Source: Chaunax sp. Z400 (lineage: Eukaryota; Chordata; Actinopteri; Lophiiformes; Chaunacidae). Taken from it: a stretch of 64,000 bases of DNA. This document shows positions 39,881-50,336 of this stretch, one piece after another. Position 1 is the first letter of the stretch. Each line of letters opens with the position of its first letter. The notes under the pieces were generated by a model. That model saw nothing but the letters and a program-made list of their open reading frames with translations, did no database searches and was not told the origin of the DNA. A program made the translations under genes and the position numbers. The stretch lies in NCBI GenBank assembly GCA_037577475.1, contig CM075197.1, positions 21,730,150-21,794,149 on the forward strand, given 5' to 3'.

Positions 39881-39891
<11 letters not shown>
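36362..39891. other. Unique DNA, no supported gene
   Basis: A 10-bp inverted repeat with an 8-base loop lies at 36663-36690 (arms TTTAAGGGAT / ATCCCTTAAA). T-rich and A-rich runs occur near 38279 and 36859. No recognisable exon. Confidence 0.4.

Positions 39892-39911
<20 letters not shown>
39892..39911. repeat. (AC)10 microsatellite
   Basis: Perfect AC run of 20 bp. Open frames overlapping it on both strands encode histidine-threonine or cysteine-valine repeats and are artefacts. Confidence 0.9.
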
Positions 39912-39913
<2 letters not shown>

Positions 39914-40340
39914 CCAGACACAAATAGTGTCTACACGTACAGTCATGAAAATACACGTATTTTTAGCCTTTCCCTGTTGAATCCTCACTTCCAACGGCGC
40001 TTTCAACTCCAAGAGCTGGTGAGTGGGGAAAAGTGTTTCTTGGATGGATCCCAGATTCATACAATGGAGCAGATAAAGTAGCACTAACTGGGCCAAACGT
40101 GGAGAGCTAATAGTGGAGCCATCAGTAAGGCTTGGACATGGGAATTATGCAGAGGTACTGATCAGCACCGGGAGAGTTTGGAGAGTAAAGTTTTGTAGTT
40201 CTCTGTGTGTGGATTGAAAACATACTTCATTACTCAAAGTCTTTCTTTCTGAAGTGCCTTTCAGTTTAGACTACAAGTTAGAATACATGTTTAAAACTCC
40301 ATCTATACTATAATTATGGTTCAGATTAGGTCAAGGTTAA

Positions 40341-40951
40341 CCCTTCTGTTGTGTTCCGATCAAATGTGACCGATTTTTTAAAAATGCAGTTAATTTCACC
40401 TGTTTGTCATAAGGTTCCATGACTTTGTTTTCATATGCCATATGAACACACAAAATAAAATATTACATTTTGGGTGTTTTATTGAACTTGTGTTTATTGA
40501 ACCGGTGTTCCCGGTCAAAAATGACCAGTCATTAGAAACGCCCCTTTTTTTTGCTTCCATGGCAACCCCCATGGGAACCCATCCGCAATAGAATTTTTAC
40601 CCCATGGGAACCACACCTGTTGGCAATTGTCAAAAACAACCACAACATTGTTTCGTTGATATAAATAACTGTCTCACAGCTCTGGTATATAAACCTTTTT
40701 TGAGGCCTTGCTGACAGTTCATTCTGTGGCAGCATAATGAGGATCAGGTCAGTGAGGCCTACAGCCCATAGAGAGCAAATGGAAGTTCAAAACTTGTAAT
40801 GTTCACAAGAACTTGAGTTGATGAAAAGATGAAACACAGCATTAGGTGATAATATATGTATCATTATGGATTTATAGTCAGCTAGAATGCAGCGGTCATA
40901 TTTGTCCAGGAACACCACAGTAGTTAACAAGAAACAAACACAACAGGCGAG
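40341..40951 (+). mobile_element. piggyBac-type MITE, copy 2, 611 bp
   Basis: Starts CCCTTCTGTTGTGTTC and ends CACAACAGGCGAG, with intact TTAA on both sides (40337-40340 and 40952-40955). The body shares the landmarks listed for copy 1, including the internal palindrome GGTCAAAAATGACC, in the same order and orientation. It is about 50 bp longer than copy 1, so indels separate them. No transposase frame is present. An intact target duplication suggests a younger or better preserved insertion than copy 1. Confidence 0.85.
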
Positions 40952-40955
40952 TTAA

Positions 40956-42569
40956 GTGAAGCAAATTTAAATTGAGGATGACTTAAATTAAGTTTCAAGT
41001 AAGATCAAGTTTAAATTTACATTATGTGAGATTAAGAGTAGTTAAGATTAATCACGTGAAAGTTTAAGCAGTTACAATGAATAAAGAAAAAGTTAAACAT
41101 CCAGATGACCAAATACTCTCACCTCAAGGTCCATTTAGTCTTGGTTCCAGAGCTTTTGATATCACATTGCCATTGACCCGGGGAGGTTTACATTTCTAGC
41201 TTTGACCATTTTTTTTGTAGCCTCCCGACCTCTGAATCGAAGCCCACATACCAACCTGTTCGCAATTGAAATAACAGAATGAATGAAGTACAATATGATG
41301 ATGAAATATGATCATCTGGCTAGATTTGTAGTCTATTTGTTCAAAAGTTGAGTTTCAAAGTTCCTTCATGACCTTGGAAAGAAGAGTATTATGCCTGCAT
41401 GAATGAAAGTCCTCAAAGTGCTCTGAAAAAAAATTTGTTGAGCCCCATGAAAGCCAAGCAAACTGCAGCTGAGTTTTAGACGTGCAAACATTTAATAACG
41501 GTTCTGGAGAATGACTACAAGTTTTAACAACTGATGAAACAGATACAGATATGTTGCAGGGGAAATATTAGCAGACACAAACTACTCTGCTGCCTTTTGC
41601 CTCTCACTTAAAGATGGTTATCTACTGTAAATCAATAGGCCTCCTCACTATCGGCATGACTCGGCGCTGACTCAGCCTAATTACCGCCCGGTCACACCCT
41701 TAAATCACACGAATGAGAACAAATAAAGTATGACCACTTAAAGTATCGCTGTCTTAGTGCTTCTGTCAAAATCGACGTGCGCAAATGAATTGTAAATTTA
41801 TGGTAATGCAACAAGCATGAGAAGAGCAACTTGCATTTTGGGTGACAAATTGAAAGCAGGGGAACGCCCGAGAACTGTCTGCCTGAGTGCCAAGTAAGAC
41901 AGTTAATCTCTACACTGTCCTGGGCCTCTTAATTCCCACCGAAATGTGCCACACATTCCCCTCTCTCCCTCCTGCTCCGCATGTTCCTTCTCCCTTATCT
42001 CTCTAATTTGGTGTGCACTGACAATGGGAAGTTTGACAGAGCTATTGACAGTAGCTTTTCCACAGTGGGCTAATAACTTCAAGATTTCAGACAAGGAGGG
42101 GAATATTTAGCAGATCGCACGGTAGCCAGGACGGAAAAATACAGCAATTAAGGACTGATAGCACTCTGCAGGAACTTTTTTTTTAATCAATTCTATATAC
42201 CCAAGTGCATTTTTCTGTACTTTTACTTACATGCGACTTTGAATTTAAGCATTTTACTCACAGTTGAGTACTTTTACTTTGTTTCCTTGTTACGTAAGAC
42301 TAACTTATAGTTTACGATTGACTATTTGTGTCATTTCATATGTTGAGTACAGTTGGAGCCACTCTGCTGAACGTTATTTACAACCCACTGTTAAGGACCA
42401 ACCTCGAGTCATAATTGGTCCCTGGCAGAGCCCAGTTCTCATTTATCCATTAATCCTCTTTAATTAATTCTCTTTCATTTACCTTGGTTAGAAGAAATCA
42501 ATAGCGCAGGTTCCACTTAATTTGACAAATGGTCTTTTGCTTAATCCCTTGATGCTGTGTGTGCAAGAA

Positions 42570-42573
<4 letters not shown>
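40956..42573. other. Unique DNA; candidate conserved block, no gene
   Basis: About 41640-42110 is repeat-free with mixed composition and contains TAATTACC, ATTTATGGTAAT and CTAATTTGG motifs. It is noted only as a candidate regulatory block. No recognisable exon. Confidence 0.35.
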
Positions 42574-42640
<67 letters not shown>

Positions 42641-42649
42641 GTGTGTGTG
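42574..42649. repeat. (GT)n microsatellite, about 76 bp
   Basis: GT tract with one GC interruption at about 42635. The longest dinucleotide tract in the window. Long GT tracts can adopt Z-DNA; minus-strand frames of repeated HT codons over it are artefacts. Confidence 0.95.
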
Positions 42650-44945
42650 ATTGGACAGCATAAATGTTGTGGAAATTAAACAATGCATTATTAAAAATGA
42701 AATAAATTAATACATCTGTGTTTTTGAAAGATTTTGGATGGAGATTCCATCGGTGAAAGATCATAATTTGTTTCATTGTAATCTAGCACTGATTTTCCAT
42801 AAACTCTGTCATGTATGGAAGCAGTTTGTTAGTCGGTGTGGTGGAGGAGGTGTCTGACACATCCCCTCAGTACGTACCCTTTTCCACCACGGAGGACCCT
42901 GATCCTTTGAGCTTTGTCTCTTCCCTAACATTTATACACTTTTTCTGAAGCTTCAAAGTCAGTCCCAGAGGTTTCAATTAGAAAAGTGTGGTGCATCTAA
43001 GTGTATTCACTTTAATAGTTGGGAGTGATCTCCTGAGTGTTGTTGAAGGGTATGGCTGGAAGTGTTGCTCTGTCTCTAACTTGGGTTAATTGGGTTCCTT
43101 TCAGCTTCAGCCAGCAATAGTACAATTTTTAAAAAATGATTTTTTTTATTAGCTGCAAATCTTAACCGAGTGTATATTCTTTATGTTTTTCTTCTCATTC
43201 ATAAACTGAGAAAAGCTTTTACTGTCAAATTTTTTTAAGCCACACATTCAAATACTTGTGTTGAAATAAGCTGTAAAGATATTAAGATATATTATTGTAA
43301 CTGCAGTCGGTGTTCTTGCAAGAAACTGGCAATTTCACATCATCAATCATTTTCATAAAATATTGTTTGCTCTTGTATGTTGTTTGGATTTGATTCTCTT
43401 ACAGAAGTTCAAAGTTTGTCTCTCGCTCACATTTACATCCCAATAATTGAATTATAAACAAAAACAGATTGTTTATTGTGTATAAGTATTGCATTAGTTA
43501 ATTATGTTAGGATTATGTAAAATTTGATTATATTTACATGATTAAAATCAACAAGTTAATCTCACTAAATGCTAAATACAAGTTTGACAATATTCAAATG
43601 ATTTCATGCTGGAAATGAGGCTTATTAAAGATAATATTCACAGATGAAGGCTGGAGAAAAAGATAAATCCACACAAGTGCCTTAAGACTGCATGAAGCTC
43701 CTGAATAGCCTTTGTTAATTATCAGGTCTTGCCGTCCTGCTGATGGCATTGAAGGAGGAATATGAATATGACATTGGTTCACTTGTGGTAGGGCAACTTC
43801 ATTAAGAGCACACGACCATTTTTGATGATGGAGTAGCAAATAAACTGTCCCAAATGGCTTCCATTTTCCCTCACCTCCTCCTCCCCCCTCCTGTTTTCAT
43901 CCCTCTCTCATCATATTTCTTGTTTACGAAGTGATAAGGGAGGAGAGGACAAGATCTACGTATGCGGTACTCTGAAGGAGTAGGATGGGAAAACAACAAA
44001 ACACAGTGCAACAGGTGTGACCTTGTGAGCTGCAGTTTCAGCATTAAAGCAACTGTTAAATCACATACAAGAGTAAGAAATATGCCTTTAGAGTTGAATG
44101 TGATGTTTTAAAAAGCTTTGCGACTTTGTAAAACTCTGCTATTTTCTCACCTTTGGGAGCTCACTGATGTTTGGATGAAATGTTTTTTTTATTTCTTCTG
44201 AAGTTGCTGAAATGAGATTAAAAGCGTTTGCCTCAATTTGCTGTTAAGTGCAGCTGCTGGTGGCATTAAGGCTGTAGCCGTGATGGAGGGAGTACAAATC
44301 TTTCACTTAATTAAAAGTAGACATTATCTAGTGGGATATTGCTCTCAGTGTAAATGTCCTCCGAGGAATCCTGAAGGCTTACGTCTGCTTTCACTAAAAT
44401 TTGACACACAATGTTGTTCTGCTACAGGAAACAGGATTACAGGCTTTCATGTTCAGTCTTTTTTAAACTATTAATGTCTACAAACTATAGTTTTGCACAT
44501 ATTATTCTAAGTAAGATACTTTTGGACCCAAGATTTCGATAGTATATTATTATCATTGTATTTATTTTCAAGGAGCAGGCTATTAATTGGACCTTTTGGC
44601 TACTTGGAGCAGTGCACCATCCAATAAACATAGCATTAGCCCCTTTAAGATGGCACTGTTGCATGTAACAAGAAAAATTAATTATTGTTGTTGTTGTTAT
44701 TTTGTTGTTTGCAAAGCGCTGCTGAACGCATATATGTAAAACGTCACACTACATTGACACTGCTGTGTTACACATCAAGCCTCTTTTCATTGCGCCGGCA
44801 TGCTAAATATCACACACTGGGGCGGTGTTCAGGGTAAATAAACAAAGACAGAATAGAGAGATGGATGTTGTTTGTCTCTCTAAGCTTTTGACTTATTATC
44901 ACTTTGTATAATAAAACAATAATCATAAAACTCTATTTATATAGT
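42650..44945. other. Unique DNA; candidate conserved block, no gene
   Basis: 43600-43850 is repeat-free with a near-even base mix and motifs such as TTGTTAATTATCAGG and GGCATTGAAGG. A pyrimidine-rich patch follows at 43863-43917. No exon recognised. Confidence 0.35.
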
Positions 44946-45715
44946 TCAGTTCAGTCATGTATTATCCCAGATGGGACAATTGGCTTACAGTCAGGAGCAC
45001 AAGATAAAACAGTAACAGCACAAGAAACAAGACAAGTACAGAAAAGAACCTCCCACCTATAATGAAAAAAAACAGCAATAAAACAATTAAATAAAAAATG
45101 TTTCCTGAATGCACAGTACACACAAATTTTTTTTTAAAAACTAAAAAAACATCATACAATCTCTAAAATGCTCAAATTAAGTGAGTAAATTTGAGCAGGG
45201 ATAATTCATGCGCAAAATTAAAGCAGAGTTATTGCACAGGAAACAAATGACTTTTTACTCCTGCACTTTAATCGAGGTTCTCTAAATCTCCGGCTTGAAG
45301 GAAGAGTTACCAACTCGGAGTGAAGCGGGTGATCTTTGCAGTCCAGCACAGACGTGGCCTTGTGGAGAGCATGCTTGTAACTCCGTGACTCCGTGAAATT
45401 TGGGAGTGGCTCAGTATTTATGATGGTCACAGCCTGAGGTATGAAGCTATTTAAAAGTCTAGTAGTCCTGGAACGGATACTCCTGTACCTTTTCCCTGAT
45501 GGGGGGAGGTGGGTGGGGTCTCCGATGATGCTGGAGGCTCTGCTGATGCAGCGCTGGTTGAAGATGCTGTTCGCACTATCCTGTTCAGGTGTTTTCTCAT
45601 CGGACGATGTGCAGGATCCGAACCGGGAGGTGATACAGTAGGTGAGAACACCTCCTGTAGAAGGTGGTGACACATGAAGTCGGTAACCAGGTGACCAGGT
45701 TGCAATACCAAGCAA
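44946..45715 (-). mobile_element. CR1/Rex1-like LINE 3' end: ORF2 C-terminus and 3' UTR
   Basis: The minus-strand frame from 45715 to 45218 is the longest in the window (165 codons). Its middle reads CISRASSIIGDPTH, LPPSGKRYRSIRSRTTRL and LNSFIPQAVTIIN, the typical C-terminal block of Rex1/CR1/L2-type ORF2. Further on it reads DHPLHSELVTLPSSRRF then KKSFVSCAITLL, a second version of the same kind of block. From about 45215 to 44946 the strand continues as 3' UTR-like sequence, ending near GATGGGACAATTGGCTTACAG, seen here on the plus strand. The polymerase domain upstream is lost. It is a 5'-truncated dead copy. Confidence 0.7.
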
Positions 45716-48500
45716 TCATGGAAAAAGTAAGGACAGATTCTATGAATAACAAACATCCTTCTTGCTGATTGCATCTGAATTTGCATCAAACCTCAAGTTA
45801 TTGCAATTACTGTGCCAAGGTGTTTACATTGGTCTGGTATTTGGATACCAGTTCCTTTAATAGGAACAATGGGACGAGGACAGGTCATATAAGAAGCTGC
45901 AGTACAATGTGTTTCACATAAAAAGAAAAAAATACCCAGAAAAAGATGCAAGAAATGAGAGAATATAAATATTGATCAGTGCAGCTATAAGAAACACGGG
46001 AGTCAAAACATGAGGACCAGGTGAATAACTCATTAGCATGCATTCTGCTAAAACATTGAGTATTTCTGCTGGTTTCATTCAGCGTATTTGCATTGTTTTA
46101 ACAGTTTTACGGTGTAAAAGTGCAAAAACATTTAACAAATAATAATTTCAAGGCCAAGAAGCCATTGAAAAAGGTTCTGGTCCTGCTAAACTAGACTCCT
46201 GCGGTAAGGGAGTACAGCTGCTGTACAGGAATCTACGGCTTCCCACACAGAACAGAAGTTGAGAAACAATAGATGGCAGAACAGCGCCAGAGACTTCCCA
46301 TGGTGCAATAAAACCACATGAGCAGAACTGAACACTGACAATAAAAAACAGAATCGATGGGAGCGCTTCACGTTTCCTATCCCATTGACAGATTATTTCA
46401 TGGATCACAGCAAACAAAACTGAGGCTCATTCGACAGAAGGAAGCGTCTCAGCCCTCATTCTCCAATATGCTCTTTTGATTACGTTAAATCTGAGGCTGC
46501 TTAAGCTTTTGTCAGGAGCAGAATTAGACCGACAGCGAGGGCATGGGAACGTTCCAGTGTGACATACTGCAGATGCCAAAAAAGAGACAAGGCAGACAGG
46601 GAGATTCACATAATCTAAGTCATTATCAGACGTAAATGAACAGAAAGTGCAACCATCTCAAACGAACAAAGTGATTTCACAGATCACTGATGCCCTTTTC
46701 TGGAGATGGCAAATTAATGGCTGCACTATATATTTTTTCCTGTGCTTTGCAAGCCCTCCTGAGTGCAATAACACTGAGTGTAAGGGCTTGCCATCAAAGA
46801 GGTGAATCGTTTTCTGCCCCGGACACAGAGTAAAGTGAATTGGGGAATTGATAATGGGATTCACTTAATTGTTAATTAACATAATCGTGTTAATGGGATT
46901 CTGTTAATTTAAGATTTATTTCCTTATTGATTCATTTATTCTTTTTGCTGTGTGTGTGAAATGATGTTTGAGGAGAATTACCAGCGGCCTTTAATTGCTA
47001 AGAATTGAATCTGTAGCATGTCATTAATCAAGCTGACGATCATGAATAAGGATGCAGATTTACTTTATGCTGCCAGTTTCAGAGATGCTCACAAGCCTTT
47101 TTTTTTCTTTTTCTTTTTTTTTTGTTGCAAATCCAGTCTTATGGTTGTGAGCATTCTGTCGTCTACTGTTGAGAACATTGCATAGCTACGTCTAGGAATT
47201 CAAAGCATGTGCTGAATTATCATCCCTCCCTAATCCATAAGTGTATCAGCATTTATTCGTTTTTTGGAATATGATCACTTTTAAACTGGCAATTGCAATG
47301 CAACATGAAACCGTGCATCATGCGTAATGGCGCCTCAGAGAATCCCATGTGCACCCCAGTGGTGCAGTACAGTAGAATATTTGACGTTCTCCATGCAGGT
47401 ATATGAGGGCTCGGTGAGAACAAAGTGCTGCAGAGAGAGAGCAGATATGAGTGGTACACACTATAACAGGTCAGCAAGGAGCAGAGTATAGGGGGAAAGC
47501 AACTCTCCATGCGCCGGGGCAAGAGGAAGACCACACAAATAAATCACCGATATCGATCAAGCTGACAAAACACTCAGTGCAGAGTGAATCATATAATGAA
47601 CAAGCATGGAGAAGACAAATAAAGAAACCACAGCCGGAGTCAAGTTACCATCGAGCTAGCAGCAAGCTAATGTTAGATAGCTGATGCTGAGCTGAATATG
47701 TTTGCTTACCATCCATAGGAGAGTGGCTAACCCATCTAATAGTGTCATTTATTTCAATATGATTGATGCAGCATTTTTTTCACAAACAGCGCTTTTGTGA
47801 AGTTATTATGGCCAAATATAGATATTAATGATAATAAGTAAGGGAATGGCATTCATCTCATAATCACCAGGCATGTTAATGCTGTAAAAAAAAAAAAAAA
47901 TTAGACTCATCCATGAGTCCCATATCTCTACGTAAAGTCTTAAGTTACTGTATGCAGTTTAAATGTAACTCAAGTCAAAGAATGAAATTCTGACTAGTTG
48001 TTGCCAGAGCCTAAAAAACAAAATCTAGCTATTCCAGATTTGTATTTATGAGGTTGTGTGGGGCTCATATACAACTGTATTGTAGTTTATGTTTGGGCAT
48101 TTGTTCATGATAGATGCATGATAGAGATTCATTAGGGATAGAGCTGCAAATTGACAAAAGAGGAGGAGGAGTCTATTGGTGTTTCAAGTGGGTTTGTTGA
48201 AACACAACAACATAAATGCTATTTAAATCTATACAAATTCCTACTTGTGATGTTTTCATTGTCCTCTTGATGCTGATTCTGTCAGCACACTCAAGATATG
48301 ACAGCGCATTCTGCACAATTTACATAATCTTTGTCCCAACCTGCCCTACTCCGTTCTTCAGTGCTCTCAAACTGCCACAGTGAATCATGCCTTGTTTTTA
48401 TTTGTCCATTCTGGCACAGACTCTGGAGGCGTCAGCGGTGCAGGTGGGGGGGGGCAACAGGTAACATAGAGAGAGAGACATAATTTGAAAGTATTTGTGC
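45716..48500. other. Unique DNA; candidate conserved block, no gene
   Basis: 46855-47095 has many TTAAT/ATTAA motifs (GTTAATTAAC, TTTAATTGC, CATTAATCAAG) in otherwise repeat-free sequence and may be regulatory. A poly-T run lies at about 47098-47123. No recognisable exon. Confidence 0.35.
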
Positions 48501-48539
48501 ATCAGCACTGCCTATCAGCACTGCTTATCAGCACTGCTT
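48501..48539. repeat. 13-bp tandem repeat, three units
   Basis: Unit ATCAGCACTGCTT repeated three times, the first with one change. Confidence 0.9.
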
Positions 48540-49978
48540 ATTGGCTTCCTTGTTGACAGTTTTAATAGAACTCTCACGTCACTGTGGTAAATGCAGACAG
48601 CAGCCAGTTAGCTTAGCTTATCCTAAAGGGATGAGAAACAGCTCTAGCTCTGTCCAGAAGTAACACAACCAGCTCAATAATTAACATGTTATTATTTGAT
48701 CCAGATGAGTCTAGTTCTGTTATACATCTCTGATAAAAACCACATACACCACAATCATTCACATCACAATCAAGTTCAAGGTAAAACTAATGCAGTACTG
48801 TTTATTTTTAACACCCCTAATTCATCCCACACACATCATCCAGTGTTACAAAGTGACCTAAATAATTTGTCCTCGTATGCTTCAATGAAAACACACAAAT
48901 GGAAAAATCCCAGCGAATCAGAAGCTTTCAATAACGGTATCAGACGCTGTCATACATGCGATCCTGCATCTGATCCCTGATTTGTGGCTCTGACATTCTC
49001 AAATTCAGCCTGATTTTCCCTCTCAGTGATTTCATCCATGTAACTGCCCCACCACTCCAGCCTAAAGTCCAAGTGTCCATCTGCGCACAAGCGACCAGCA
49101 CTGTTCCACAAAAAGCCGCGATTAAAATCGTGGCCCCTTTTGTTGTCTTTACACCCTCTTTAATGTGCTTTTTTCCAAATTTGCAGTCTGCATCCACAGC
49201 ACATTTCACACAAATTACACCACACACGGTGGCATTAGTCAAAGCAGCCTCCGTTTCATGTGTTTGCTTCTGCATGAAAAAGCTATGAGTTTGTTCCGGG
49301 GTTTTAAAGGTTTTAGCCGTGAAGCCTTTTATTATGCTAAAACTTGTGCATATATTGTAGTTGTTGAAGCATGTGTAAACCCACTTAAAACAGGCAACTT
49401 CATCCTTTCCCATTTCCCATTAGGTTTAGTTTTCTGTGTCTTCTTTTTCTTCAGTCTGTCTTTCAAAGTCATTTACAGAGTGACAATTAGCAATTAGCAT
49501 GTCTATGGCATGTGGCCCATGACTACTGAGAGTCACTGGACCTGGGAATGAATGCCGATTGTACTCAATTCAGTCAGGAAGACTATCTCTTAAGGGAAGC
49601 CTTCTTTATCGCGAGCATTTTCCTGCTATTAGGCTTCAATATCTCATCCTCCTCCTGTCCAATCACAACCTGTCAAGTTCTCCTTTTAGCCAATCATTTG
49701 TAAGCTGTCAAACTTTAAAATTCGTCCTCTCTCAGCCGTTATTTCGGTATGGCAAGATCCGCAACCCACCTCCACCCCTTCTCCACCTCACCCCGTGACA
49801 CCTGGCCATGTCCAATGAAATCCTCTCATCAGAATTTCCTTTCAAGAAGTCATCCTAACATCCTCATCACCACCAGTGTCTAGGCTCTAGGGAGAAGTCT
49901 GTTCTAGTAGAAGTCTCCTATAGAAGGTTAGCCTACCATACTATCTACTAAGATAAGATACTTCAAATTAGATAAGTT
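48540..49978. other. Unique DNA with a 157-codon open frame of unknown status
   Basis: The minus-strand frame 48940-49413 (157 codons) includes a hydrophobic stretch GATILIAAFCGTVLVAC. It has no domain I recognise and its length is near chance expectation for 64 kb, so I do not call a gene. 49560-49800 is C- and T-rich (CTCCTGTCCAATCACAACC) and may be retroelement-derived; this is unproven. Confidence 0.35.
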
Positions 49979-50336
49979 GGACGTAGATCGTTCCAATATA
50001 AAGCTCCATCTGACTGGAATAATCTTCCTCTTTTCTTGCGATTCTGTATATTCCCATCTCAAAACAACTTGCTCACGTTTTTAAGCTGTCATATTCAAAA
50101 CTGCTATGAAAGGTCATCGTCTGTAATTCTAATTTTTCTTGTATAATAGCTGAGGGCATGGGTGTGGGTGGCTGATTGTGAGCGAGATGTCCGTATTTGT
50201 GTATTTGTAGTGTATGTTTGTTATGGAATGCAATTTTGTCTGTATGGTTGTTGTTTTTTGTCACGTATTTATGTCTGTAGGACCCCCTTGAAAATGAGAT
50301 GCTACATCTCAAGGGGCTATCCTTTCAATAAATTCA
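49979..50336 (+). mobile_element. Non-LTR retrotransposon 3' end with terminal stem-loop
   Basis: The frame starting near 49982 reads GRRSFQYKAPSDWNNLP, a standard last segment of non-LTR ORF2 proteins ('R-S-F-x-Y-x-A-x-x-x-W-N-N-L-P'). A stop occurs just before it and the frame closes at about 50151. The 3' UTR ends with a stem-loop at 50284-50316: CATCTCAAGGGG pairs with CCCCTT and GAGATG, with a six-base bulge. AATAAA follows at 50328-50333. The polymerase body is absent, so this is a 5'-truncated remnant. I recognise the tail as a frequent teleost LINE end but do not assign the clade. Confidence 0.75.

Noticed and set aside
42488..42776. Minus-strand frames with long histidine-threonine repeats
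   Set aside because: They are translations of the GT microsatellite.
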